Shown here: positions 1 to 12,061 of the stretch, piece after piece
Layout: every line of letters begins with the position of its first letter
Position numbering within the stretch: position 1 is the stretch's first letter
Source: Hortaea werneckii
Lineage: Eukaryota > Ascomycota > Dothideomycetes > Mycosphaerellales > Teratosphaeriaceae
Length of the DNA stretch: 64,000 nucleotides
NCBI GenBank assembly: GCA_037044905.1
Contig: JBAOKB010000071.1
Coordinates: 434,001-498,000 of the forward strand
Direction of reading: 5' to 3'
Notes under the pieces: model-generated
What the model was told of the DNA's origin: nothing
The model's database searches: none
What the model saw: only the letters and a program-made list of their open reading frames with translations
Position numbers and translations under genes: made by a program

Positions 1-666
1 TTCGGATGCCATTCTTGAGCACAGGAACATTCTCCCGAAGAGATGCATTGTGCTTGGCCAACCACGACAAGATCATGCACCAAAGATAGACAAGCAGGAA
101 TTGGATGACCGTCAGGGTCACAGGCCGTCTGAGAGCAGTCAAGATGGCCTTGGACGAGGTGTTTGTAAGGATGGATGTCGCGTACCAGAGACCGCAAAGG
201 AGCTCGAATGAGAATCAGCATGCTTAAGTCTACCTATAGTGCTCCTCCAGGGGGGCGTACGTACGATCAGCTTCAGGCTCACGGGAGCCTTCAACGAGTC
301 CGCGATCTCGTGCGCGTTCTCGCTGACGCTCATCCTCCGGGACCGAACGGTTTGTATGGCTTCGCTCAGACTCTTCTGCCGGCCGTGTCTTCCCCCTTTC
401 GCGCTCCCGTTTGCCCACGAACTCCATTGCATCGCTCTTGCGTTCTTCTTCGCCGGCCATCGCTCGCTTGAGTGCAACCCATGCGGTAGCCCATTCGGCA
501 AGGGCTTGGGCGACGGCCCACGTGATATGTCTTGCAGCTCGTCCTCATCGAAGGGCGTGTTCATGAATTCGTGCGACACATCGGGGAACTTGAAGTTGCC
601 ATTGGCGTTCGCGGTAGAGCTCGAGCGGCGGCGTTGCTCCAGGCCGCCTGTCGCAGGAAGCGCCAT
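1..666 (-). CDS. Triose-phosphate/Sly41-type transporter, N-terminal part
   Basis: This is the 5' part of a membrane transporter gene; the rest lies beyond base 1. The start is ATG at 664-666 (MALPATGG...). A longer frame upstream begins only with GTG. The first ~130 residues are polar and Ser-rich with no membrane segment, as in fungal Sly41-like members of the triose-phosphate translocator family (PF03151). A 62-nt intron at 203-264 (donor GTACGT, acceptor CGAG) joins ...SLKLI to LLCGLWYATSILTNTSSK, the first membrane helix with the conserved TNTSSKAIL-type motif. A second hydrophobic stretch (LTVIQFLLVYLWCMIL) follows. Members of this family exchange phosphorylated sugars or nucleotide sugars across Golgi/ER membranes; the substrate cannot be told here. 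No frame break was seen in the visible part. Confidence 0.8.
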
Positions 667-1204
667 GTTCGCTATATACACAGGTATCAGTCCGTCCTAT
701 CGCTCCATAGCTTGAAGGTGAATTTGGATGTTGTCGTGCGACGGGCGCACTACAAGTTGTCGTCGCACAGGTCGCTGGTGTAGCAACAGTTGCGATAGTG
801 GGCCCTGAGGCTGGAGCACCGCGCAAGCTTTTGGCCGCGAAAAGCTTCGGGCAATCTTCCTTCTGCCACAGTGAGAGCGATTAAATGAGGATCGATCGTC
901 CAGATTGCGGGTATCATCCACTATTTCATCAATGTTGACCTGTTGCAACCGCGCTGACGACTACCGGACTCGTGGGATTATTACAGGAGTGACAGTTTGA
1001 CACGCATTACAGTGCATATCCTTGTCCATGCCCGCGTCCCAACCTGGCAAGTCCGAGCGCATATCAATTGTGGCGCACCAACGCCACTTGACGCTGATCG
1101 TAGCCGCAATATGTTATGCGCAAGCCTGACATGCCACTGCGGGTGAGATGTACATGTAACCAATTGCAATCGGAAAGCGACGTGATGCTGCTATCGGTGC
1201 AGCG
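667..1204. other. Intergenic, divergent promoters
   Basis: This stretch separates the starts of two divergent genes. I see no credible coding frame, RNA gene or long repeat in it. It must hold both promoters. Confidence 0.6.
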
Positions 1205-3928
1205 ATGAAATGGCCAATTCCTCTCCTGTGCAGCTTGGGCTCCATCTGCAGCGTCGTATGCTCGAGCCAGACGCCTCTAGTGACGACAGACTATCCCGAC
1301 TTCAGCTTTTCTAAAGACTGGCAGGTCCTAGGTCCCTTCCAAATAGGCACAAGAGGTGACTATGTCTTTCAATGATGTACGAACGTTTGACTGACCGGAA
1401 GCAGAAGCAATTTGGGGAGCTGATCCACTGGAAGCTCTTGGTGGATTTCGTTCACTTGAATATGACGATCAACCGACATTCAGAAGCTCTCTCGCTAGTA
1501 ATGGAATTGTTCGATGGTCAACTACTAGTGCCAGGCTATCCGAGTCTGAGACAGGCCTTGCCATAGCCGAATTGAGTGTCGGCTTTCCACGGGTTGATTG
1601 GAACGCTCTCAAGCACGTTTACGGCTGGGCAGCATTGCAATGGCAAGGCTGGGCCAGAGGCCGAATCAATCTTCCCTCAGCAAAGACTCTTGCTCTACAT
1701 GTGGAGCACATTTTAGAGCTCTGGATAGATGGGGTGCAGTACTTTGGCGGTGACTTCTACGGATATGGTCGCTCAGCCCTCACGCTTCACCTTCTCCCAG
1801 GGGAGCATCGTATTGACTTACGGCTCGTCAGAGACGTCAGGGCGATGGGTGGCGTGGGAGAGCCGCGACTTGACCTTGTTCTCAAGCTCGAGGAGTCTTC
1901 TGGCTGGCTTTCGCCTGTGCTAGCTGACGAAACCGACGAGGATTCTGGCATTCTGATATCGGATCTAGTTGGCAACAAGAATGGCCCGCTCGCCAGTCCT
2001 TATGCTTCAGCCACACTAAGGAATGATGCATCGCATGACATCGTCATCCAGGGTGTGGAAGCTACACACAACCAGTGTGAAGCTGAACTTCTCGACTCGC
2101 CACTGAAACTGATTCCCGGCCAGACGCGTCCAGTTGGGTTTGAGGTTGCTTGTGTACCGCCGGCAGTCGAACTTGGGCCTATTATGCTGACATTCAGCTA
2201 CGTCGTTGAAGGTATGAGTGAGGTTCAATACCTGACCCTCTTTGGCCTTCCAAAAGAGCGCGGGCTATACGAGCCGCAAAAGTTCACGTACCTTCACCCC
2301 AGCGGTATCGTGTCGTACGCTGTACTGCGTCCGCCCTCGACCCATTCCCAGTGCAAGGAGCTCGGAGGCGGCAACGCGTCTCTCCCGATCCTGCTCCAGC
2401 TTCATGGCGCGGGCTTGGAAGCCGACAGCAGGCAAGTCCGACATGCGCTTGACGAGGTTCCTGATCTTTGCGCCTGGGTCTTATTTCCAACGGGCGTGAC
2501 TCCTTGGAGTGGTGATGATTGGCACACTTGGGGATTTGCCGACGTCGAAGCTGCAATAGCTGCAATCCCTGAGTGGATAGAGCAAGTTGGCTGGTCAGGC
2601 CCAGGCGTCGACACAGATCGATGGCTTGTGAGCGGGCATTCGAATGGAGGGCAAGGTACTTGGTACGCCCTCACTCATCGTCCAGACAGAAGCATCGCAG
2701 CCGCTCCAGTGTCCGGATACTCTTCGATTCAGAACTATGTGCCTTACACTCTCTGGCGAATCAACAGACCCGGTCAGGATGCCGTAATCCAGGCCTCCTT
2801 GAATAGCTATAGGCACGAACTACTTCTTGAGCATGTCAAGGGCATCCCGGTCTTACAGCAGCATGGCAGCAAAGACGACAACGTTCCACCTTATCACTCG
2901 CGCCTCCTCAGCGAACTGCTAGAGCAAGCCGGCGTTGCGACAGAGTATCATGAGATGCCTGGCAAACCGCATTGGTGGGACGGCGCGATGACGACGAAGC
3001 CTCTACAGAAGTTCTATCACAGGATTCTAGATGCACCGTTGAAATCGTCTTCGCTCGCCCAGAACAATGATTTCGCTGTCGTATCAACTGGTCAAGGCGA
3101 CATGGGCCCCAAGAATGGGGTCTCGATTTTAAGCACAACGACACCGGGACAACTTGCAAAGATTCACGTTATATTTGATCCTCACACGAAAGAATGCTCG
3201 CTTTCTAGTAGCAACGTGGCTGCTCTACAGCTATCCGAGAATTTCAACGACTGCGACGCCATCCGTATTGATGGCCAGCAGCTGAGTGAAAGTTCTTCAA
3301 TCAGCACAAAAGGCCTATTGCTCTTGAAGAAAGAAGCTATCTGGCAAATCGTGCACAGCTCCCAGCTCCCAGCTCGACAGGCGTCCCAAAAGGCGGCATG
3401 AACGCCGTCCTCAAGAGCAAGGGACCTTTATACATCACATACCTCTCACACCGGGCGAAAAAGATCGCTTTACAGACCTCGCGCAATCTCTGCCAATACT
3501 TCGCAGCCGACACCGTCATCACTGACGACTACAATCAGAGTCTAGATGCTCGTACAAGCAACCTGGTCACGGTCGCGATTGGCAGCGACCTTGCAGGCAT
3601 TCTCGACAAAGCTAACTTCCCTATCAAAGTCTTCGAAGATGGCTTGCAAATACTAGACCACAGTATCCATAGCTACGGCTCGCACAGAGGACTGGCCGCG
3701 GCTTTCGTCCGTCCATTGCCCAACGGACGGCTGGACCTAGTACTTTGGGGCGTCGATGAGGAGAGCCTTGCTGTTGCAGCCCGACTTGTACCACTGATGA
3801 CTGGGACTGGACAGCCAGATTTCGTCGTTGCGGATAGGAGCATGCTCTGGAAAGGGTTGGAGGGGACGCTTGCGCTCGGGTTCTTTGATGATAATTGGAA
3901 CGTGTCTAGGAATTCGTACTTCTCTTGA
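1205..3928 (+). CDS. Secreted alpha/beta-hydrolase (prolyl-oligopeptidase-like)
   Basis: This is a large secreted hydrolase of the fungal S9/esterase-like group, about 890 residues. The start ATG at 1205 gives a signal peptide (MKWPIPLLCSLGSICSVVCS). A 49-nt intron (1356-1404, GTGACT...GCAG) restores the frame into EAIWGADPLEALGGF, the conserved N-terminal WQVLGPFQIGTREA region of this family. The catalytic part shows the nucleophile elbow GHSNGGQG (about 2637-2660), a likely acid in GSKDDNVPP and a likely base in PGKPHWWDG. The frame breaks between 3350 and 3397 inside a short direct repeat (CTCCCAGCTCCCAG): frame 0 runs into a stop at 3399-3401, while the family C-terminus (KIALQTSRNLCQYFAAD) continues in another frame to 3928. 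One missing base explains this; no intron of workable size does. Substrate unknown: peptide, ester and polysaccharide esters are all possible. Confidence 0.82.
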
Positions 3929-4221
3929 ATGTGTGCAAGGGCGCTCCCTTCTGGCCATCCCGTATGCCGCGGACGACTCGCCCGGCGAGCATGTTGCTTT
4001 TGACCTGTTTTGATCGAATATCCAGAGATGTTTTCAGCCGTTGACATGCATTCATAATGACGATCCAGCCTCATAAACCAGACGACCTGTCAAAGTAGAG
4101 CTTTGCTTCCAGACCTAAGTAGTGACGTTCGGAGAGGCGAAGATAAGAAGAGATCGGCTGTAACATTGCCATGTGGCTGTTGGCATACTGTACGTGGTAT
4201 CATACGCTTATTCGACAACAT

Positions 4222-7022
4222 TCAAATCTCATCGACTTCTTCCTCCTTGGCAGAAGCCTTCGCTTTCGTGGTCCCATTACTGTGTAAGTTGTCCAACCTT
4301 TAGGAAAACGTCAGCACATCTATCACATCTCCAAATATGACCGAAAACCCAGCCTCGAGAGAGGAGGGAAGAATTAACTCACTTGATATCGCCATGCTTG
4401 GCACTAATGCCTATAGCCTGCCTGCCCGTCTCAGAAGTTTCCAAGAACTCTCGCAACTTCTCCTTGAAGATCTCCAGGCCCTGCGAGCTCGCTGCATTGG
4501 ACATACGAAGCAGTGGACCCCACAGGTTGAGCATATAGGTGACATAGGCACCGACGCCCAAAAGAATGAGGAGGATGAAGTAGACTGGGTTTCGGAGCAC
4601 TGTTTTACTTGAGTCAGCAATGATGTGTCTCAACAAAGAAGAAGTGAAGTAGACTCACCTGCAACGATTTCGTTCCAACCCAGCGCCAGAAGCAAGCCGT
4701 AAAAATACAGCGGGATCTGGGTGACGCCGCCAATCGCGCTGCGCTTCGCTTCAACGTAAACGCCATCGGCCGTCTTCTTGAACCTCGTCAACAAGTCCTG
4801 TACCTTGGCGTCACTCAGAATCGTCATCTCATCCTGTAACGTCTTGCCTTCCTCCTCATCAACCCCACCTATCGGCGCAAGATCCTCCTCATCCGCCGCC
4901 GTGACATTACTCGGCGCCTCGCCAATCCAAGCATCGAGGGGGGAGCCGAGCTGGTGCCAGAGAGTTTGAAGCGCGACAGCAGCGGTATGAGCTCTAGCGT
5001 GCTCTCGCGAGCGCGGGTGTACATGCCTTCGATATCGTCCGTAGGCCGCCATAGCCTCGGCACGCCTTCTTCATCGTACCGGAACTTGTCTTCGAAGTTC
5101 TCCCGAAGCTTGAGGAGTAAATTCCCCTCCATCATCTCCTCGTCGAGCTTGCTACGCAGTGCCGCCCAGGACTTCCGGCGTAGTCGCCATAGCCCGACCT
5201 CGACTTCTTCGGGACTCGCATCGAAGCTCTGCGCTCGCTGAGTGAAGCGCTGTTCGGCGTGCGATACAGTATCGGTGAAGACGCCCCAGATGCGGTCCCA
5301 GAGGTCCTTCTCGGTAGCTGGTTTTGATCCCTCAGCAGGCGCACCAGAGCCGCCACGGCCAGAGCCAAGCTTGTTGAATTCGACGCCTACACTTTCGTCT
5401 AATCTCTGCTTGACCCATCGTTCCGACCTCGTTGCAAGGCGACGCATCTCCTCCTTTCGCAGACGCGCACTAACTTCGTCAAGCTCCTTGCGATACAAAT
5501 TGAGCTGCTGCTTGTAGTCGCTCCACGGCGTCCCCGAGACCAGGCTTGCCTGCGCTTGAGACTCGAACTTCTTCAACGCCTTCTCCTTCTCGCTCTGCAC
5601 AATCTTGTAGAAATCGTAACTGCCGCCCTTCTTCTGTCCAGCCTTGACGGCGGTCGTAACAGCATCGCTAAAGTCGAGGATACCAGTCTTATGCGCTGCA
5701 CTCATTTGGCCTTGGAACAAAGTCTTCAATCTGCCGTCCACCTTTTCAGATAGCTCTGCCTGTTTGCGTTTGAAGACGCCTTTGTGATATCTACTCGCTT
5801 CCTCTTCGAATGTCGCAAGCAATGCAGAACGCGCACTAGCCATTTTGTTGCCCAACTCTGCGATCATACTGGGCATGCCACTTGCAGTAGCATCGGCTTG
5901 AGTAGTCTCAAGTGGCCCAATGATTTCATCGAATGGCATCAGGACCTCCTTCATAATCTCATCGCATCTGAACTGTGCCAACAGTTCCTGCTGCGACGGC
6001 AGGTCAAGGTCCTTGTTGCTGTCGATCTGCTCCCAGACTCCTGAAGCGTACATCGGGAAGCCATCTGCCGGTATCCGCCTGTGGTACTCCGGCAGCAGGA
6101 TAGGCTCAGATGCCTCATCAACCAACCCAGCCTTCTTGGGATCCTTATAGCCCTCCCTGAACCTCGCACCCAACTTCTGCACTTCCTGCTCGAACTTCTC
6201 CGGCTGGAGGATCTTATGCGGGAGGGCCACAAAGGCGAAATCGAAGTAGTCCCCAATCTTGCTCTTCTCGTGTCCAGGCGGCTTGCTCAACCCGGCCCAT
6301 ATCCGTTCCAGATCCTGCATAAGCGTCTGCTTCAAGTTCGCAAGCGGCGTGGTTCCCAGATGGTCGCGGATGACGAAGAAGAGCAGACTACGCGGCACGC
6401 TCTTCGCATCCTTCAGGAAGAGCTGGAGGTTGACCTCGAACACCGTCTTCAGCAGTCCCATGTTGGCACCCTGATACAAGCCCACCTGGTGCTCCCAGAT
6501 ATTCACAATCAGCACCTCGCTCGTCGCCAGAGCGAACAAGGCGCTCTTCCGCTCGAAGTCCTGATCTTCGCCTCTCTCCCGCCCATCCGTCCCTTCCACA
6601 TCCATGACCAGGATATTCTCCGCCATCTTCGCCGAGTCCTGCGCATGTTCCTTCTTATTCTTGCTCATCCAGATCCCCTTCGTAGTCTGCCTTCGCTCCT
6701 GCTCATTCATAACGCCAAAGTGCGTGCCGAAGAGGTAGTTCAGCAGGGTACTCTTGCCCGTGCTCTGGCTCCCGAAGACGGAGATGAGATGGTAGTTGAA
6801 CCCCGCCCTCGTCACGCCCTCCACCTGCAAGTAGGCCGGCAGGTTCTGGTTGAACTGCTTGTCCTGGTCGATGATCTGCACGCCATGTTCGAAGTCTTCG
6901 GGCTTCAGGTCCTTGCCTGAGCCTGCTAGGTGGCCGTTCATGGTCAAGACCGAAGGTGCCGTGGGGGATCGGATGGTGGTGGACGGACGGTGGGAACCGC
7001 CGTTCGTGTGAGAGGCAGCCAT
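4222..7022 (-). CDS. SEY1: Sey1, dynamin-like GTPase for ER fusion
   Basis: Sey1 (atlastin/RHD3 class) fuses ER tubules homotypically. The G domain has P-loop GSQSTGKST at residues 84-92 and the G3 motif DVEGTDGRE near 141. A long helical region follows, then two C-terminal membrane hairpin segments (IPLYFYGLLLALGW and VYFILLILLGVGAYVTYML) and a short cytosolic tail ending EEEVDEI. I place introns at 4601-4658 (GTGAGT...ACAG) and 4298-4382 (GTGAGT...AAAG); the last exon is 4222-4297. Total about 885 residues, normal for filamentous fungi. One frame break lies in a six-G run at 4938-4943 (plus strand): seven G would join ...SAPP to LDAWIGEAPSNVT, the expected family sequence. The start ATG is at 7020-7022. 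Confidence 0.93.
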
Positions 7023-7746
7023 GTGTTACCAGGGGACGGGAGCAAAAACGACGTAATGTCAATATGTTCTTACGGCTTGCATGTGTGCGCACAAGGGGTC
7101 ATGCGTCGGCCGTCAAGCGATCATCGAGTGCGTTGTATTGGTCGAGCGGGATGCCACAAAACATAGCGACGTCAACTGAGCGGCGGGCGGCTCGGACATG
7201 CCCGATCAGGAAACCTGGCAATTGCACAAGGGGTTTAGTAGAGGGGGTAAAGGGGAAACTGCATCTTCAGTTTTATAATTCGGACACGCTTCTCCCAAGC
7301 AACTCAACACTCTGAATAACATATATCTAGTCAGTAAAGCACTATGCTACGTAATTACAAGCTCATGTGATTAGCCATTACTCTCCCATAATGCCACCCA
7401 AACCCTTCCACCACAATAACACAGCAATTCGAAGAGAGGCGGCCTATGTACGCCACATTACAGGACAAAGACACTAGTAGGAGAAATTGCCAGAATATGA
7501 TAAGATGATGCAAGTAGGTTGCGAGCCCTTGCCAGCAAATCCCTCGCTGCTCGATGAGACAATATCGATCCCCATCCAAAGAGTGGGTATGGAATCCCAA
7601 GAGCGCAGTGAAAAGCGTGCATGCCAGCGAGTAGATCAAGCGAATGTGGCGCAATGGCCTTTCGTGGTCGGCAAATGTCAGGTAGGTTCAGCAAGATGTG
7701 TGCATGGCCTGGAATATTGCCGTGCCTGGCATGATGAAGTTAGGAT
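7023..7746. other. Intergenic
   Basis: Promoter of Sey1 (right-to-left) plus the 3' flank of the Pumilio gene. I see no credible gene or repeat. Confidence 0.6.
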
Positions 7747-9879
7747 TCAGCGGTATCCGCCAAAATTGCGGTTAACGCCGCCATAACGACGGTCGGAGGA
7801 GTACGAGTGGCCCATGTCAGGACCGTAGTAGTCGCCATAGCGGCTGTTGTTGCGGCTTGAAGGCATACCAGCCGGCGGTCCAGGACGAGTGGCGTATGCC
7901 GGATTGCAGCAGAGCATGGCAACGCGTGAACCATACTTGGAGCCACGTAGAGACACCATGTGCTTACGGATGTGCGCAGCCACGACTTCGCGGCGTTGCG
8001 TGTCGGACTGGGTGAGGATGTACTGGATGAGATAGTTTCCGAACTGGTCGCCGGCAATGTCGATGAGAGGCATACGGGGACGCTCTGGGCGAGCTTCGCA
8101 GACGCGCTCGAGAAAGCGATCAAGAAGTCGGTGCCGCCGACTTTAAGGCACTTCTCGACCACTTTAGAAGCGAATTGGTCCATACTGTATTCAGTGGCGA
8201 AACGAAGGATGTGATCGATGGCACGAGTACGGTCTGGGATGGAACCATGTTCGCAGATATGCTGGATGCACCAATTTCCGAACTGGCCATGAGCGACGAC
8301 ATCGATGCTGGACAGCACCTCATTGACGCAGGGGCGCTTGTCTTCCTCCAGACAGTTCTCGAAGATGTTCTGGACCACAAGACTGCCCGTTTCGCCCAAG
8401 GCGACCTCGTGCCACATACCACGCAGAGCGTCGTTGACATACTTCATGATTTGTGGTGGCTCGCCACTCCAGCGGAGCTCGAACAGCTTCTGCCAAACGT
8501 GACAAGCATAGCGGTGGATGACAGTCTCAGGGATGCGGCGCAGCAGCTCGTGGACCATGATGGCCTTGTACTCTTCAGGCACGCAGTCGAAGGCCTTCTG
8601 CACGACGTGGCAGCCGAATGCGTCCATGCTCAAGTTGAGCGTGTTGCCGCGGATGGCTTGAGCAATAGCAATGACCTGCTCAGGTGTACCATGCTCAAAG
8701 CAACGCTGGACGAGGAAGTTACCGAAGCGATTAACCATGAGAGGATACGCCTGATCGATGATAGCTTGGACGATCTCGAACTTCTGGTCAATCGTGCCAA
8801 CCTTCAGCTTCTGTTGCAAGAAGATAGACGCCTGCTGATCGTTGTTGCAAACGATCTTGTCGACGATGTACCGCCAATTGCAGCTCATGTTACGATCTAG
8901 CAAACGGCGGTAGTTGAGGGGCTCAGCTGTACTCATGTAAGTCTGCTGAGGGGCGGGCTGCGGTACCGGCGCAGGCCAAGGTTGACCAAACTCCATAGCC
9001 GTAGGTGACAGCCTCGTGCCGATAGGAAGCTGACGCTTTGGCGGTGGTTGGCCATAGAATGGCGTTGCCGGTGGCGTGTAACCTGGCGTGTAGCCGCGAT
9101 CAAAGCCAGGTGCCGAGCGATGATAGCTTGGAATGGGCTCCGCCAGCGACCTCATTGGCATTGGCATGGTGGTCGGTAATGCCATGCCTGCGGTCATGTT
9201 GAATGCCAGGTTCTGAGCACCTGGGAATGGCGAGCCGATGGCTTGCTCAACAGTGTGCTGAGCAATACGAGACTGAGTGAGCTCATCGATTTCAGCTTGG
9301 CTCATGCGGTCTTGACGCTGCTTGGTGAGCTGGAGATCCATTTGCGCCATGCGCTCCGTCGCAAGGGCAAGCTCCTTCTTGAGTCGGAGAACCTCTGCAG
9401 CATCCGGGCGATCATCCGAGTTGGCCAGACCTGCAGTGGGCGGTGTGGTTGCGGAGGGGTCGGTAGAGGACGATGAGGTATCCTCAGTGTCGTTCTCGAT
9501 CTGCTGCTTTTGGCGTGATTGCAGAGCCTGCTGCTCGGACATCCTGTTCAGCAAGGCTTCAACAGAACTCTTCTCGAAGGAAGGACCTTGAATCTTCTGT
9601 CACGCCGTCAGCTCTGATCAATTGAAAGGCTCACATAGCATCCTGTTTACCTTCGACGAGGTTGTTGGTGGTAGCTGGTTCTGCAGCTTGGAAGTTGTGA
9701 GCGGTGGTGGATACACGCTGGTGTTACGCTTCAGGCTCTGCTGGTTGGCAATGAGTGCCTCGATCCGATTGCAAAGACGCGGTGTGACGACTTACCTGGC
9801 CATCGGCGCCATTACCGGCGTCTTCGTAGATACTGAAAGAGGCGGCCAGCTTCTTCTGCGGTGAGCCGGTAAAGGCCAT
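7747..9879 (-). CDS. Pumilio/PUF-family RNA-binding protein
   Basis: PUF proteins bind 3'UTR motifs and control mRNA decay and translation. Three exons: 9796-9879 (MAFTGSPQKKLAASFSIYED...), 9651-9737 and 7747-9596, with introns 9738-9795 (GTAAGT...GCAG) and 9597-9650 (GTAAAC...ACAG). All junctions are phase 0. The protein is about 673 residues: a Ser/Pro/Gln-rich N-terminus, then at least seven visible PUF repeats with typical cores such as NRFGNFLVQRCFEHG, DAFGCHVVQKAFD and GQFGNWCIQHICEHG. A break at about 8119-8124 (one base missing after ...VGGTDFL) moves the end into the frame DRFLERVCEA...GDQFGNYLIQYIL, which completes the last repeat and an Arg/Gly/Tyr-rich tail ending at 7747. Which yeast Puf is orthologous is not decided; the long N-terminus resembles the Mpf1/Jsn1-like group. 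The ATG at 9879 is preferred; the long central frame alone begins only with TTG. Confidence 0.88.
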
Positions 9880-10647
9880 GTTTGCTCGCGTGGCAGACGA
9901 GGGGTCAATCCCGTGTAGCGGTCAACGTGCTAGATGTTTCAGATATGGCGGCGCATACAAGGGACGCGACAGTAAAGTAAGATGCCAAGATGGTGAAGAG
10001 ATCGGAAAGGACTGCAAGGAAGATTGAGGGGGAGTGTGTTGCTGATGTTGTTGAGAAGGTGGGCGAAGACAAACGAGAAAGGGTTTTCAATGTTTTTTGG
10101 TGCGAGATGAGGATCGACAGGAAGTCGGGTGCCATCTAAAGTGGGAAGGAAGGCGCCTGCTGCGGGTGAGAAGGGAAGTTGCACATGGCCGACCTGGACC
10201 CGCTTCCACGTGCAGCCTGGCGAGATCGATTCACCGCTTCCTACAGCAGATCTATCATTGACCGATAAATTACCTACCTAGATACCTTATGCCATCCATG
10301 AGGTAATTGCTAGATTTTTCATTGCAAAAAGCAGATGGGACAATCCGGACCTCAAGCGCAGCCCGAAGCCCGCAATACTGCTGTACGAGCTCGTTCGTGA
10401 GTACGGTGGTCCAACCATCCATCATTGATTGAATGAACACTACCCTTTTGCCGCATACTTCAAGATGCTTTCACCCAAGACAAGACAACCAACAATGCCT
10501 TCTCACCAGATTGAAAATTTATACACGTTGATGGGAGCCATTCTTTGTGTGTCTCAAACAGAAGCAAACATGCCCGGTTATCCAGGAGATTATAAAGATG
10601 CTCCGGCCACCATCACCTTCAGACATGCAGCCACCTCTCGTTTCGCA
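9880..10647. other. Intergenic, divergent promoters
   Basis: Region between the Pumilio start and the F-box-like gene. The frame upstream of 10648 stays open to 10429, but that translation is of low complexity and lacks family similarity. I regard it as leader, with an alternative upstream start possible. Confidence 0.5.
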
Positions 10648-11565
10648 ATGTCCCAGAAAGCCTCCCTTCTGGAGCTCCCTCCAGAGCTGCGGCTACTCAT
10701 CTACGAACATCTCCCAGGCCCGACAGGCCGTATCTACATCAATCCCAAGAAGCGAGGCACACAGATCCAGACCTTCGATCACACCGATGGCGGCTATGGT
10801 TTACTATTCGTCTGTCGCCAGATCCGGAACGAATATCTGCCCGACTATATCGAGACTGCCGTAAGAAGCGCAAGCCAAGTCGTCGTCCCCGTCAAGAACT
10901 TCAATTTCAAAACAGTGCACCGCTTCCTCGCAGCTCACGGAGGCAAACGTCAGCCTGAGCAGCATGTCGGGCCGGGTGTTCCTGCACCGTACGTCGTAGC
11001 ATCGCTAGCCTTCTGCCCACACTTCCGGGAGACTTGGCGAAGTCATCCCAACACCAACCTGGAGCGTTGGTTTGACTCCGGCCTCGAAGGCTACGCGGGT
11101 TACGTCAATTACGTCGGTTACGAGCTCCGCTCCGAGGGACAACGCTCGATGAAGTGGGTTAACCAGTACATAAACAACCTCCTCAGCATGAAGCGCTGGT
11201 CGTACTATGGTGGATGGGATCCCATCGACACCCTCATTTCAGCCTACTTCCATCAGCACACCCGAGAAGAGCTAGAGGCAGACGACCCGGACGCCAATCC
11301 CTTCGAGACATCAGACAGCGAAGAAAGCGAAGCCGACACCGTTGAGAGGCGGAAGTCTGCGGTAGAGAAGGGAGCGGAGGTCATTACGAAAAGACGAAAA
11401 GCGGCAGAACGACGCGACCGGACCGCGTACAGAAGACGACGACGTGACGAGCTGTATGAGAGATATGGTCGTAGACCAACACGTGGCTCGGAGGAGCATA
11501 TTGCCCTGCACACAGGATTGGCGAAGCTGCGGGTCACGAAGCGTCGCAGACGTAAAGAATGGTAG
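10648..11565 (+). CDS. F-box-like (LPPELRLLIYE) protein
   Basis: Single-exon gene of about 305 residues from ATG 10648 (MSQKASLLELPPELRLLIYE). The N-terminus carries the degenerate F-box-like motif LPPELR-IYE found in hundreds of filamentous-fungal proteins, thought to contact Skp1. The middle (GLLFVCRQIRNEYLP) is also typical of this group. The C-terminal ~100 residues are first acidic (DPDANPFETSDSEESEAD), then very basic (KRRKAAERRDRTAYRRRRRDEL), suggesting nuclear location. Target unknown. In-frame ATGs lie at 10429, 10465, 10495 and 10570, so a longer form cannot be excluded. I chose 10648 because the conserved motif begins right after it. Confidence 0.65.
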   Translation: MSQKASLLELPPELRLLIYEHLPGPTGRIYINPKKRGTQIQTFDHTDGGYGLLFVCRQIRNEYLPDYIETAVRSASQVVVPVKNFNFKTVHRFLAAHGGKRQPEQHVGPGVPAPYVVASLAFCPHFRETWRSHPNTNLERWFDSGLEGYAGYVNYVGYELRSEGQRSMKWVNQYINNLLSMKRWSYYGGWDPIDTLISAYFHQHTREELEADDPDANPFETSDSEESEADTVERRKSAVEKGAEVITKRRKAAERRDRTAYRRRRRDELYERYGRRPTRGSEEHIALHTGLAKLRVTKRRRRKEW

Positions 11566-11640
11566 GGATCGAAGGGTACTAGGCTGGTCGAGCAAAAGCT
11601 GGTTTTCTGTACCGGATCACAAGCGGGGAAAATCGTAGGA

Positions 11641-11673
11641 AAAATAAAATAAAATAAAGAGAATAAAAAAAAA
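11641..11673 (+). repeat. AAAAT microsatellite and A9
   Basis: Three AAAAT units followed by an interrupted A-rich stretch just 3' of the F-box-like gene. May act as an A-rich polyadenylation region. Confidence 0.7.
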
Positions 11674-11963
11674 GACTTCCTTATTTCCCAATGATTCCCT
11701 TAAGAACTAATTCAAGAGCAAGGAATCCCGTAAATCGTGCTGCGTAGCCTGATGGGTATTGTATCTACGTTTCCCCCAAGAAACCCCGTCATCCGTCGAA
11801 AGGTCCAAGTTATTTCGCGAACGCCTATCCAAACCATTGCTGGCAAGTAGTGCACGAGCTACTCACAATCTCCCCAAAATCCTAACCCGATCTGTACGCC
11901 TTCCCTCCCATCCAAACGCGATTGTCGAGAAAAGAGAGAACGCCAAAATAAGAAAAAGGAAAG

Positions 11964-12004
11964 AAAAAAAAAAAAAAGGAGTTAAAGTGAAAAAAAAAAA
12001 AAAA
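11964..12004 (+). repeat. Twin poly-A tracts (A14 and A15)
   Basis: A14 at 11964-11977 and A15 at 11990-12004 lie within 100 bp of the stop codon of the minus-strand gene, where they read as poly-T downstream of it. Run lengths of this size are easily miscounted in sequencing. Confidence 0.75.
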
Positions 12005-12061
12005 GAATACGTGACGGAGCTCATCATCCTCAGACCGCCCTCCAATCATCCCTCCCACGCT

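Larger units (their letters stand above)
11566..12061. other. Intergenic between convergent 3' ends, A-rich tracts
   Basis: Two genes converge here. The stretch holds AAAAT repeats and two long A runs, listed separately, and no credible gene. Confidence 0.6.

Noticed and set aside
3350..3400. Intron instead of frame break in the secreted hydrolase
   Set aside because: Coding similarity continues to within about 50 nt on both sides; no donor-acceptor pair of workable length keeps it.
6081..6920. 279-residue plus-strand open frame
   Set aside because: Exact antisense shadow of the Sey1 GTPase domain.
9880..10647. N-terminal extension of the F-box-like protein from 10429
   Set aside because: The extension lacks conserved sequence and the motif starts right after ATG 10648; left as an alternative only.
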